Positions 1 to 6,623 are shown, numbered from the stretch's first letter. The stretch is 12,395 bases of DNA from Gammaproteobacteria bacterium (GCA_023150055.1 JAKLLP010000029.1:1-12395); one strand, 5' to 3'. The notes: generated by a model not told the origin, from the sequence alone. Made by a program: numbers and translations.

Positions 1-8
1 GGTCACCG

Positions 9-44
9 AAAAAAAGGCGCCCGGGGGGAGGAACCCCGCGCGCC
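9..44 (-). terminator. Intrinsic terminator of the NO reductase gene
   Basis: Read on the minus strand, an 11-bp GC-rich stem (plus-strand arms 34-44 and 16-26, one internal mismatch, 7-nt loop) is followed directly by a run of seven T (plus-strand A run 9-15). It lies 25 bases past the stop codon at 69-71. Stem plus U-tract is the classical Rho-independent form, and its orientation fits only the minus-strand gene. Confidence 0.85.
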
Positions 45-52
45 CACATTAT

Positions 53-74
53 GCCTGAGTGGGGGGACTCAGGC
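53..74. other. Perfect hairpin over the norB stop codon
   Basis: GCCTGAGT (53-60) and ACTCAGGC (67-74) form a perfect 8-bp inverted repeat around a loop of six G on the plus strand (six C in the transcript). The norB stop codon lies inside the arm at 69-71. No U-tract follows, so it is not a terminator by itself. It may stabilise the mRNA 3' end together with the terminator at 9-44. Confidence 0.55.
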
Positions 75-2348
75 AGTTTCGGCGGCGCGCACGAGCTCTT
101 CGCGGGAAGATCCCGCCGGCCGCAGGCCGAGGAGTTTCAGCACATAGGCGGCCAGCGCCAGCGCGCCGAGGGCAAACACGATATCTCCCGGGACGCGCAT
201 CCACACGAGGAACTCCATGACCGCCGAGTGCACGATCTCCGGTGAGCGCGCGTACCACAGGCCGTGGGTGATGCTCGCCGCGGCCTGGTAGATCCCGGCC
301 GGGAGCAGCGAGAGGAACACCATCAGCGCCAGCCCGACGTTGAGCCCCCAGAAGGCGGGCTTCAGCAACCGCTCGTCGTGCACCGCGGCCGGGTAGAGGC
401 CGCGCAGGCAGAACAGCGCAAGCCCGATGCCGAGCATCCCGTATACGCCGAACAGGGCGGCATGCCCGTGCGCCGGTGTGAGGTTCAGGCCCTGGACGAA
501 GTACAGCGATGCCGGCGGGTTGATCGCAAAGCCGAGGAGGCCGGCACCGACGATATTCCAGAACCCCACTGCGACAAAGCACAGGATCGGCCAGCGATAG
601 GCGGCCACCCAGGGCGCGGCGCGGGTCCGCTGGTAGGTGCGGTAGCCCTCGATTCCGACGAGCGCCAGCGGCACGACCTCGAGCGCGGAGAACACGGCGC
701 CGAGCGCGATGACGGCGGTCGGTGTGCCGGTGAAATACAGGTGATGCAGGGTGCCGAGGATGCCGCCGAAGAGGAAGACGGTGGTCTCGAGCACGATCGC
801 GCTGTTGGCAGTGGCCGTGCGCACCAACCCGAGACGGGCGAACAGCAGGGCGACCACTGCGGTGGCGAAGACCTCGAAGAAGCCCTCGACCCAGAGGTGC
901 ACGAGCCACCAGCGCCAGTACTCGACCATCGAGTAATGCGTCTCCTGGCCCCAGACGAGCGACGTGGAGTAGAAGCCGCCGATGCAGGTCGCCGACAGGA
1001 ACACCATCGCGATCAGGCCGCGTGTTTCTCCCGGGCGGCGCAGGGCCGGCCACAGGGCGCGGCCGAGGAGCAGCAGCCAGAAGAGCAGCCCGATGAACAG
1101 CAGGATCTGCCAGACGCGGCCCATGCTGGTGAACTCCAGCCCCTGGTTGCCGATCCAGAAGGCGTAGTCGACGCCGCGCGCCTGCAGGGTGCCGAGCCAG
1201 CCGGTGGCGGTCGAACCGACCACGATCGCCACCAGCGCCCAGAACAGCAGATCGACACCGAGCTTCTGCAGCGGCGGTTCCCTGCCCGAGAGCAGGGGAG
1301 CGATGTAGAGGCCCGTCGCCAGCCAGGCCGTAGCGATCCAGAAGATGCCGAGCTGGGTATGCGCGGTGCGGCTCACCACGTAGGGCAGCACGTCGGCGAG
1401 CGGCAGGCCGAAGAAGGCCTGTCCCTCGACGGCATAGTGCGCGGTGATTGCGCCCATCGCGACCTGGCCGAGCAGCAGCCCGGCGACCACGAAGAAATAC
1501 TTGCGCGTGGCGAGCATGGAGGGGGTCGGCTTCGCGTCTGCCAGCGGATTGCTGGCGGGCGCGGCCGGCGCGTCGGGCTCGTGGCGCAGACCGTGATACC
1601 AGAGCATCGCGGCGATGCCGGCGATCAGGAGCACGATGCTGACGATGGACCAGATCGCGCTGCCGGCCGTGAGTTCATTGCCCACCAGCGGCTCATGCGG
1701 CCAGTTGCTGGTGTAGGACAGGCCGCTCTCGCCCGGACGATCGGTCGTTGCCGCCCACGCGGACCAGAAGAAAAACGCGCTCAGTGCCGCCCGGTCTGCG
1801 GCATCGGGCACCGTGTTCATCGTCATCGCGTATTGCTCGCGGAGCAGGTCGAGATCGGCCTCGCTGCCGAACAACCCGGCGTAATGCGATGCCACCGCTC
1901 GAATCGCGGTCGCGCGATCAGCGGAAAGCTCGACGCGGTCGCTGGCAGCATCGTAGGTGTTGCGGCGCATCTCCTCACGCAGGCGCGCGTCGATGCCGCC
2001 GCGCTGCTCGAGCCCGAGTTCTTCGTACGCCGCGCCGAACAACCGCTGCGCCTTCAGCTCGCGCAGGGCGAGGGCTTCCCGGTGCAGCCAGTCGGCGGAC
2101 CAGTCCGGTGCGACGTAGCTGCCGTGTCCCCAGACCGAGCCGAGTTGCTGGCCTCCGGCCGACAGCCACACCTTCTGGCCGTGCCGGATCTGGTCAGCGG
2201 TGAAGATCGCCTCCTCGTTATCGGCAAGGACCACCGCGGGTATGGGTGGCGCCGCCAGGTAAATCTCGCGCCCGATCCACCCGAGCGCGGCAAAGGAGGC
2301 GACGAAGACGATGGCGAGGGTCTGCCAGAGGCGGCGATTGTTGTTCAT
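69..2348 (-). CDS. norB: Quinol-dependent nitric oxide reductase (qNOR, NorB/NorZ type)
   Basis: Single-subunit reductase that converts two NO plus two electrons from quinol into N2O at the inner membrane, for denitrification or NO detoxification. The 759-aa product has the usual qNOR length. TM1 is at about 8-30. A soluble cytochrome-c-like domain follows (about 35-225) with no CxxCH haem motif, which separates qNOR from cytochrome-dependent cNOR. A haem-copper-oxidase-type membrane core follows. Visible ligand candidates are H330 (SRTAHTQL), H484 with the nearby glutamate E488 (HLWVE), the FeB pair H535/H536 (GTLHHLYF), and H627/H629 (TPAHGHA). An in-frame ATG lies nine codons upstream at 2375. 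I prefer 2348 because GGGAAAGG sits four bases before it and TM1 then begins normally. It is transcribed away from a MerR gene but has its own promoter and terminator. Confidence 0.95.
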   Translation of the reverse strand: MNNNRRLWQTLAIVFVASFAALGWIGREIYLAAPPIPAVVLADNEEAIFTADQIRHGQKVWLSAGGQQLGSVWGHGSYVAPDWSADWLHREALALRELKAQRLFGAAYEELGLEQRGGIDARLREEMRRNTYDAASDRVELSADRATAIRAVASHYAGLFGSEADLDLLREQYAMTMNTVPDAADRAALSAFFFWSAWAATTDRPGESGLSYTSNWPHEPLVGNELTAGSAIWSIVSIVLLIAGIAAMLWYHGLRHEPDAPAAPASNPLADAKPTPSMLATRKYFFVVAGLLLGQVAMGAITAHYAVEGQAFFGLPLADVLPYVVSRTAHTQLGIFWIATAWLATGLYIAPLLSGREPPLQKLGVDLLFWALVAIVVGSTATGWLGTLQARGVDYAFWIGNQGLEFTSMGRVWQILLFIGLLFWLLLLGRALWPALRRPGETRGLIAMVFLSATCIGGFYSTSLVWGQETHYSMVEYWRWWLVHLWVEGFFEVFATAVVALLFARLGLVRTATANSAIVLETTVFLFGGILGTLHHLYFTGTPTAVIALGAVFSALEVVPLALVGIEGYRTYQRTRAAPWVAAYRWPILCFVAVGFWNIVGAGLLGFAINPPASLYFVQGLNLTPAHGHAALFGVYGMLGIGLALFCLRGLYPAAVHDERLLKPAFWGLNVGLALMVFLSLLPAGIYQAAASITHGLWYARSPEIVHSAVMEFLVWMRVPGDIVFALGALALAAYVLKLLGLRPAGSSREELVRAAETA

Positions 2349-2352
2349 GACA

Positions 2353-2360
2353 CCTTTCCC
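2353..2360 (-). promoter_or_regulatory. Ribosome binding site of norB
   Basis: On the minus strand GGGAAAGG precedes the ATG at 2348 by four bases (eight from its GGGA part). It decides for this start over the in-frame ATG at 2375, which lacks a comparable site. Confidence 0.65.
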
Positions 2361-2374
2361 GGAAGCACTTATCA

Positions 2375-2418
2375 AAAGATGGATATGGAATGGCGCTTAT
2401 AATACACAGCGCATCTTT
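2375..2418. promoter_or_regulatory. Widely spaced AAAGATG inverted repeat in the norB promoter
   Basis: Plus-strand AAAGATG (2375-2381) and CATCTTT (2412-2418) are perfect inverted arms 37 bp apart centre to centre. One arm sits inside the -35/-10 spacer, the other about 12-18 bases past the expected transcription start. AAGATG is the core of the half-site reported for the NO-sensing repressor NsrR (AAGATGYATTT), but the rest of that consensus is poorly matched. Repression by NsrR is therefore only a suggestion. Confidence 0.4.
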
Positions 2419-2426
2419 CAAAGCAA
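2399..2426 (-). promoter_or_regulatory. Sigma70-like promoter of norB
   Basis: On the minus strand, TTGCTT (2426-2421) and TATTAT (2404-2399) are separated by 16 bp in a locally AT-rich patch of an otherwise GC-rich window. Transcription would start near 2392, giving a leader of about 44 nt before the ATG at 2348. The 16-bp spacer is unlike the stretched 19-20 bp spacers of MerR-activated promoters. Confidence 0.6.
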
Positions 2427-2461
2427 TATCCCGGATCGATGTTTAACGGTGGTGCTGCAGA

Positions 2462-2481
2462 CCGGCAGAGACGCCTGCCGG
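2462..2481. other. Hairpin between merR and norB
   Basis: CCGGCAG (2462-2468) and CTGCCGG (2475-2481) form a perfect 7-bp stem with a 6-nt loop, 39 bases past the merR stop codon. There is no T-run on either side, so termination is uncertain. It may end or stabilise the merR transcript before the norB promoter begins. Confidence 0.4.
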
Positions 2482-2520
2482 CACGGACCTGCGCCCGGGG
2501 CCCGCACGGTGCGCGGGAGA

Positions 2521-3279
2521 TCAGGCCTCGGAGGCCTCCAGCGCGAGAAAGAGCTGCGCGAACAGGAACGCGTTGGCGCCGCGCGCCTGGAACAGGAAGC
2601 CGTCTTCGGAAGGGGAGACGGATGGCTCGACATGCGCGTCGCAATGCGCTTCGCTCGCCGCAAGCTGTCGCAGGGCTTTTTCCACTTCCGGATCGCGGCT
2701 CGCAATGAGGATCGAGTAGCCGTCATCCTCGCGCCAGATGTGGATGTGCCGCCCGCGCAGTGTCGAGAACACTTTGCTGCGTTCCCCGATGGCCATGGCG
2801 CAGCCGAGGCGCTTGATCAGCCGTGACAGGGAAGAGGGCGCCTTGCGATGCGCGTCGTGGCCGCAGACCTGGTTGAGGAGATCCCGATAGAGCCTGCCGG
2901 TCGAGCCCCCGGTGGCGCGGCCGACGCGCTCGGTGAGGTCCTCGAGGAAGAATTCCAGTTCATGGCGGAGCACCAGCATCTCAGTGAGCCGGCGCTCGAT
3001 GTCGAGGAACCGCTGCTCGGCGAGATCCACGACCTGGTTTTCGCTGCTCGAGCCGGTGCCGTGCAGGAGCAGCTTGATGTCGTTCAGCGAAAAGCCCAGG
3101 CGCTGCGCGCGGCGGATAAAGAGCAGCGTCTTCTCGGCGCTGGCGGGGTACAGGCGATAGCCGGAGGCGCTGCGGCCGGCGGGCGTGAGCAGGCCCTCCC
3201 GTTCGTAGAAACGCAACATGGAGGTGGTGACGTTGAGCCGGCGCGCGAGCGCGCCGATGGTGAGCGGTCTGATCGTCAT
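2521..3279 (-). CDS. MerR-family transcriptional regulator with a long C-terminal domain
   Basis: 252-aa DNA-binding regulator. Residues 6-75 are a clear MerR winged helix (LTIGALARRLNVTTSMLRFY, then GYRLYP and RAQRLGFSL). A dimerising helix follows at about 82-118. MerR proteins usually twist a promoter with an over-long spacer to activate it. Common family members end near 130-150 residues; this one carries about 130 more. That extension is rich in possible ligands: C139, H141, H144, C160, H178, H180, H212, C213 and H216. I cannot assign it to a known sensor family; a metal, thiol or NO signal is possible. The start at 3279 is chosen because AGGA lies seven bases upstream and the winged helix begins right after it. 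Upstream in-frame ATGs at 3324 and 3414 would add non-conserved sequence and overlap the operator dyad and the previous gene. norB follows after 172 bp, so it is a candidate target. Confidence 0.88.
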   Translation of the reverse strand: MTIRPLTIGALARRLNVTTSMLRFYEREGLLTPAGRSASGYRLYPASAEKTLLFIRRAQRLGFSLNDIKLLLHGTGSSSENQVVDLAEQRFLDIERRLTEMLVLRHELEFFLEDLTERVGRATGGSTGRLYRDLLNQVCGHDAHRKAPSSLSRLIKRLGCAMAIGERSKVFSTLRGRHIHIWREDDGYSILIASRDPEVEKALRQLAASEAHCDAHVEPSVSPSEDGFLFQARGANAFLFAQLFLALEASEA

Positions 3280-3341
3280 GGCCGTGTCCTGGCGGTACCC
3301 GGTCTGTTCGGGGCCCCGCACCATGATCCGCTCGCTGGCGT

Positions 3342-3367
3342 TGACCTTCAAGTGAAGTGGAAGGTCA
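3342..3367. promoter_or_regulatory. MerR-type operator dyad upstream of merR
   Basis: TGACCTTC (3342-3349) and GAAGGTCA (3360-3367) are perfect 8-bp inverted arms around 10 bp. Their shape matches MerR-family operators, where TTGACC merges with the dyad (compare CCTTCC-N7-GGAAGG of CueR sites). -35-like hexamers occur on both strands: TTGACC at 3341-3346 on plus, CTGACC at 3368-3363 on minus. No good -10 is visible on either. The minus direction would place a start near 3331, about 50 bases before merR, suggesting autoregulation. The dyad also contains the stop codon of the L,D-transpeptidase gene (3365-3367). Confidence 0.6.
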
Positions 3368-4711
3368 GGGTGGTGTCGCGGGTAAGCGGCGTAACGCGGC
3401 AAGGACGGTGGCATCGCGCCCGTAGACGTCGGGCCGGAAGTGCGTGCGCCCGTCCGCGGACGCCCAGGCCGTCAGGTAGACGATGAAGACCGGGACCTGC
3501 CGGCCGAGGTTGATGACCCGGGTGGCGCTGTCCTCGACCCGCCGCGCTGTCTCTTCCGCGCTCCAGCCGCGATCGATCTGCAGCAGGAATGCCGCCAGCG
3601 CCTGCGCGTCCTCGAGACGCACACAACCCGAGCTCAGCGTGCGCCGCCCGAGTCCGAACAGCCCGCGCGCCGGCGTGTCGTGCAGGTAGATGTCATACGG
3701 GTTGTCCCAGCCGATCTTGATGCGCCCGAGGCTGTTGCCCGGGCCGGGCGCCTGTCGCAGTCGATAGGGAAAGTAACCGGCACCGAGCTTGCCCCAGTCG
3801 ACAGTCGACGGATCGACGGCCTGCTCGCGATCCCCGCTGCCGGCCAGCACCTCGAAACCCCGGCGGGCCAGGAAGCTGGGATCTTCCACCTGTCGCGGCA
3901 GCAGATCTTCCACGGCGATGATGCGCGGCACGGTCCAGGTCGGATTGAAGACCACCTGGCTCAGTGTTCCCGAGAGCGCGGGGGTGGGGCGATCGGGGTG
4001 GCCCACGATCACCCGCATCGATTGCACGACCCGATCGCCTTCGCGGATCTCGAGGGTGGAGCTGCCGACGTTGACCCATACGTAGCGCTCGCCGCGGTCA
4101 CGCGGCAGCCAGCGCCAGCGCTCGAGCGTCACGCCCAGCTGGGTGATGCGCTCCGCGATGCTGATATTCGCCGCCGCTCGCGTCGCGGCGCCGAAGACGC
4201 CGTCCGGCTGCAGGCCGTGGCGGGCCTGGAATCCGCGTAGCGCCTCGTCGAGCGCGCCATCGAAGAACCAGGGATCCGCGCCCATCTCCCCGGTGTAGTC
4301 GTCGCTCGCCCGCAATCGGCGGCGCAACGCCGCCACGGCCGGGTCACGAACCCCTGCGCGCAAGGTCGCGCTCTCCGGCACACTCGGCCAGCCACCGGCC
4401 GCGGCGATCTCCAGGTGCGCGCGCAGTGCCGCGAGCAGGCGTGCTTCCTCGGGCAGCGCCGGCCCTCCGGCATCAGCAGGCGAGTAGGGGATGTGCCAGT
4501 GCGGGTCGGCACGGGCTGGCTCGAGCAGTGCCTGCGGGGTTGCGAGCAGCGCGTTCAGCCAGCCGCTATTGCTGGAGGTGCTGGAGGTGCTGGAGGTGCT
4601 GGAACTGCCGGGGCCGTCGGCATCTCCGGCTGAGACGCTGGCCGCGACGGCCAGTGCCAGGTGAGCGAGCAGCGTGACGAGGACCGGGCGCAGACCTGCC
4701 GGCCGCGTCAA
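3365..4711 (-). CDS. Secreted L,D-transpeptidase with peptidoglycan-binding domain
   Basis: Predicted periplasmic enzyme that makes 3-3 peptidoglycan cross-links or anchors proteins to the wall, of the long YcbB/LdtD-like type. From the proposed start it is 448 aa. A signal peptide spans about 1-28 (R-containing start, hydrophobic 9-26, cleavage after SVSA). A Ser/Thr linker at 36-49 comes from a 9-bp tandem repeat. A PG_binding_1 domain lies at about 125-182 (FQARHGLQPDGVFGAATRAA). The YkuD catalytic domain at about 208-380 carries H344 and the S360-S-G-C363-V-R365 signature with catalytic C363. No in-frame ATG gives a sensible N-terminus. TTG at 4711 overlaps the stop of the PEP-CTERM gene (TTGA) and exposes the signal peptide, so translational coupling is likely; no strong ribosome binding site is visible. 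The stop codon lies inside the merR operator dyad. Confidence 0.88.
   Translation of the reverse strand: MTRPAGLRPVLVTLLAHLALAVAASVSAGDADGPGSSSTSSTSSTSSNSGWLNALLATPQALLEPARADPHWHIPYSPADAGGPALPEEARLLAALRAHLEIAAAGGWPSVPESATLRAGVRDPAVAALRRRLRASDDYTGEMGADPWFFDGALDEALRGFQARHGLQPDGVFGAATRAAANISIAERITQLGVTLERWRWLPRDRGERYVWVNVGSSTLEIREGDRVVQSMRVIVGHPDRPTPALSGTLSQVVFNPTWTVPRIIAVEDLLPRQVEDPSFLARRGFEVLAGSGDREQAVDPSTVDWGKLGAGYFPYRLRQAPGPGNSLGRIKIGWDNPYDIYLHDTPARGLFGLGRRTLSSGCVRLEDAQALAAFLLQIDRGWSAEETARRVEDSATRVINLGRQVPVFIVYLTAWASADGRTHFRPDVYGRDATVLAALRRLPATPP
4572..4607. repeat. 9-bp tandem repeat (CTGGAGGTG)
   Basis: Three perfect copies of CTGGAGGTG at 4572-4580, 4581-4589 and 4590-4598, then a fourth copy with two mismatches (CTGGAACTG, 4599-4607). 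On the minus strand it encodes a Ser/Thr linker just after the signal peptide of the L,D-transpeptidase. The unit is a multiple of three, so copy changes would alter linker length without a frameshift. Confidence 0.85.
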
Positions 4712-5298
4712 GCCGCGGGGTCCGGACGAACGATGCGCCGGGCGCGGGTGGCGACGACCGTCAACGCGGTCACCAGCAGCCAGGCGGCACCAGGCAGCGG
4801 AATTGCGGACAACTCGACGCTGGTGCCGGTGAAATCCGGATAGAAGCGTTGATAGGTCGGGTAGTAGCTCGCGAAGCTGCCGCTGAAATCGTCGCCGTCG
4901 GCGATGCCGATGCTCGCCGTGCTGCCGGCGGTGCCGATGGCGGTGAACGTCATCGTGGCGACGGTGCCCGTGTCGGGCGCGTTGTCGAAACCGAAGCTCA
5001 GGGTCTGGCGGCCACCGGAGGAGCCGACGCTGAGCGGCTCGAAGAACGATATGCCGGTTTGAAGTGCGAGGCTGCCGCTGTCGTAGCTGAGCAGCGTGGG
5101 GTCGAAATCGATGATGACCAAGCCGCCGTGCAGATCCCCCGGGACCTCCGTGGCGCTGATCAGCAGGCTCAGGGTGAACCCCTGCGTCTGCTGGACCTGT
5201 GCCGGGTAGGGCTGCAGCGAAATGCTCGCGCCGAGTGCCGGCAGGGCCGCGGTGAGCGCGATGGCGCCGAGCAGGCACTTAATAAAGCGTTTCAGCAT
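4708..5298 (-). CDS. Small PEP-CTERM surface protein with cohesin-like domain
   Basis: 196-aa exported protein. A signal peptide spans about 1-24 (MLKRFIKCLLGAIALTAA, cleavage near ALGA). Residues 25-163 are beta-rich and look like a cohesin fold (ISLQPYPAQVQQTQGFTLSL, then GGLVIIDFDPTLLSYDSGSL). The C-terminus is a three-part PEP-CTERM sorting signal: IPLPGAAWLL (166-175), a hydrophobic segment to about 184, and the basic cluster RARR (185-188). Such proteins are processed by an exosortase and usually linked to exopolysaccharide or biofilm matrix. No exosortase is encoded in this window, so it must lie elsewhere. AAGGA seven bases before the ATG at 5298 supports this start; longer in-frame versions lack a signal peptide at their start. 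The gene overlaps the L,D-transpeptidase gene through TTGA. The cohesin assignment is from sequence pattern only. Confidence 0.85.
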   Translation of the reverse strand: MLKRFIKCLLGAIALTAALPALGASISLQPYPAQVQQTQGFTLSLLISATEVPGDLHGGLVIIDFDPTLLSYDSGSLALQTGISFFEPLSVGSSGGRQTLSFGFDNAPDTGTVATMTFTAIGTAGSTASIGIADGDDFSGSFASYYPTYQRFYPDFTGTSVELSAIPLPGAAWLLVTALTVVATRARRIVRPDPAA

Positions 5299-5305
5299 GT
5301 TCTCG

Positions 5306-5310
5306 TCCTT
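5306..5310 (-). promoter_or_regulatory. Ribosome binding site of the PEP-CTERM gene
   Basis: AAGGA on the minus strand sits seven bases before the ATG at 5298. It fixes the start in front of the signal peptide rather than at the in-frame ATG at 5445, which falls inside the upstream gene. Confidence 0.6.
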
Positions 5311-5347
5311 GTCCTCGTCCTGGGCGCCGCCTCGGTCCGCATGCACC

Positions 5348-6532
5348 TCAGCGCGAGATGGTCTCGACGCTGCCCGTGCCATTCGTTGCCGCCTGCCGCA
5401 GCAGGCCGACGTCCTTGATGCGACCGTGGTCGGCGAGGCTGACATCGATCAGGTGCACGATGGCCTGCCGCCCGGGCTCACCCACCAGGGCGCCCTGCAC
5501 CACGCTGTCCGCCTGCACATTGCTGCTGAACTGGCCGGCCGTCGAGATCAGGTTTACGCCGTTGACGGGGCCGCCGGCATCGAACGACCACCCCGGGTTG
5601 GTCCAGGCGCCCGTCCAGTTCGGCTGACTGCCGAAGTTCACCGTCATCGACCCGCTGGTGGCATTGTCCACCGACATGGGGCCGCTGAATGCCACGCTGA
5701 TGCCCTGGCCATTGAGCAGGCCCAGGGCGGATTCGCTCGTGCCGACGCCCCAGGCGAAATAGCCGGACCTGTTGAGGGCGCTGTTGCCGCGGTTGCCGTC
5801 GGTCCAGATGTCGGCGGCGAGCTGCACCGAGCCGTCCTCGCGCACGACGCGCGCAATCAGCCGCGACTCGTCATCGCCGTCACGACCACGCGCGCGCATG
5901 TTCTCGAAGCCGTCATTGCGGGGCGTGACCGTCGTGTCCATCGTCACCGACTGGATTTCATCCGCACCGCCCGGGTCTACCGTGAAGCTGCTGCCGTCCG
6001 CGGCGAGGTCGAAGCTGCGAAACTCGGTGTCCTCGGCCGCGCCCGTGCTCGTCAGCCCGTCGACCAGGGTGGCGAAACCACAGGGCGCCCCGGCCACGCA
6101 GACATCGACGACAGGCGGCGACGGCGGGTCGGGTTTTTCGAGAGGCTCGAGCTCGGCGACGCAGATGTCGTCGATATCGCTGCCGCTCACGCAGTCACCC
6201 CTGACCGGAGGAAACTCGAGGCCCGGCTGTGGCGGTGCCGCCGCCGGCGCGAGGCTCGACCACGGCCCCCAGCACAGCACGGAAGTGGCGGCTGCGGGCC
6301 CGGTGCACGGGTCGGTCAACGCCGCCACCGCGGCTTCGGCCGGCGGCACGGGCGCGGCCGACATCTGTTGCTTGCAGGCATCCACCAGGTGCCGTGGCAC
6401 GGAATCGGGGTCCTGCGCCCAGCGCTCGAGGATGCTGGCGCAGTCGTCATCCTGCAGGGCGAGGTCGGCGGCCTGGCCGGCGAGCGACCACAGCAAGAGC
6501 AGCGACAGCAGTGCGAACCTGAGGGCGTGCAT
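5348..6532 (-). CDS. Secreted eight-cysteine protein, probable Slam client (TbpB-like C-terminus)
   Basis: 394-aa exported protein without a confident family match. The signal peptide is about 1-21 (MHALRFALLSLLLLWSLAGQA, AxA-type cleavage before ADL). No cysteine follows the cleavage site, so it is not a lipoprotein. The N-terminal half holds eight cysteines in closely spaced pairs (C31/C53, C76/C87, C114/C124, C145/C151) and a proline-rich stretch (133-141), suggesting disulfides and a hinge. Residues about 160-380 are beta-rich with Gly, Ser and Asn (NRSGYFAWGVG, SGSMTVNFGSQPNW, VVQGALVGEPGR). They resemble the small C-terminal barrel of transferrin-binding-protein-like Slam substrates. 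It follows a Slam-like gene at 212 bp and precedes the PEP-CTERM gene by 49 bp, so these genes may share a transcript. Upstream AAGAAG is a weak ribosome binding site. The client role is inferred from fold-like pattern plus neighbour; a polysaccharide or surface-layer role remains possible. Confidence 0.72.
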   Translation of the reverse strand: MHALRFALLSLLLLWSLAGQAADLALQDDDCASILERWAQDPDSVPRHLVDACKQQMSAAPVPPAEAAVAALTDPCTGPAAATSVLCWGPWSSLAPAAAPPQPGLEFPPVRGDCVSGSDIDDICVAELEPLEKPDPPSPPVVDVCVAGAPCGFATLVDGLTSTGAAEDTEFRSFDLAADGSSFTVDPGGADEIQSVTMDTTVTPRNDGFENMRARGRDGDDESRLIARVVREDGSVQLAADIWTDGNRGNSALNRSGYFAWGVGTSESALGLLNGQGISVAFSGPMSVDNATSGSMTVNFGSQPNWTGAWTNPGWSFDAGGPVNGVNLISTAGQFSSNVQADSVVQGALVGEPGRQAIVHLIDVSLADHGRIKDVGLLRQAATNGTGSVETISR

Positions 6533-6557
6533 GGTGTTTTCTTCTTGTCTTTAACTC

Positions 6558-6591
6558 GCGCTTTCCGGACCGCAGGTCCGTCGGCGCTTTC
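6558..6591 (-). other. Leader hairpin flanked by GCGCTTTC direct repeats
   Basis: CGGACC (6566-6571) and GGTCCG (6575-6580) form a perfect 6-bp stem with a 3-nt loop. It is framed by two direct copies of GCGCTTTC (6558-6565 and 6584-6591). It falls in the predicted 5' leader of the eight-cysteine gene, so it could act on mRNA stability or translation. No known riboswitch pattern is recognised. Confidence 0.4.
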
Positions 6592-6594
6592 GTT

Positions 6595-6623
6595 GTTATA
6601 TCCCGATGATGTTTGTACTGGAA
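6595..6623 (-). promoter_or_regulatory. Possible promoter of the eight-cysteine protein gene
   Basis: On the minus strand a good -10, TATAAC (6600-6595), lies 17 bp from a weak -35, TTCCAG (6623-6618). Transcription would start near 6588, leaving a leader of about 56 nt that includes the 6566-6580 hairpin. It would allow the client gene to be expressed apart from the Slam-like gene upstream. Confidence 0.4.

Noticed and set aside
49..1053. Minus-strand 334-codon frame inside norB
   Set aside because: Arg/Pro/Ala-rich shadow in another frame of norB; no recognisable domain.
264..2402. Long plus-strand open frame of 712 codons antisense to norB
   Set aside because: Its product is a low-complexity mix of Arg, Glu, Gln and Gly with no domain. 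The minus strand encodes a complete qNOR with all ligands. Long antisense frames are expected in high-GC genes.
4712..5278. N-terminal extension of the L,D-transpeptidase frame across the PEP-CTERM gene
   Set aside because: The upstream part is an out-of-frame, His/Arg-rich reading of the PEP-CTERM gene and would bury the signal peptide.
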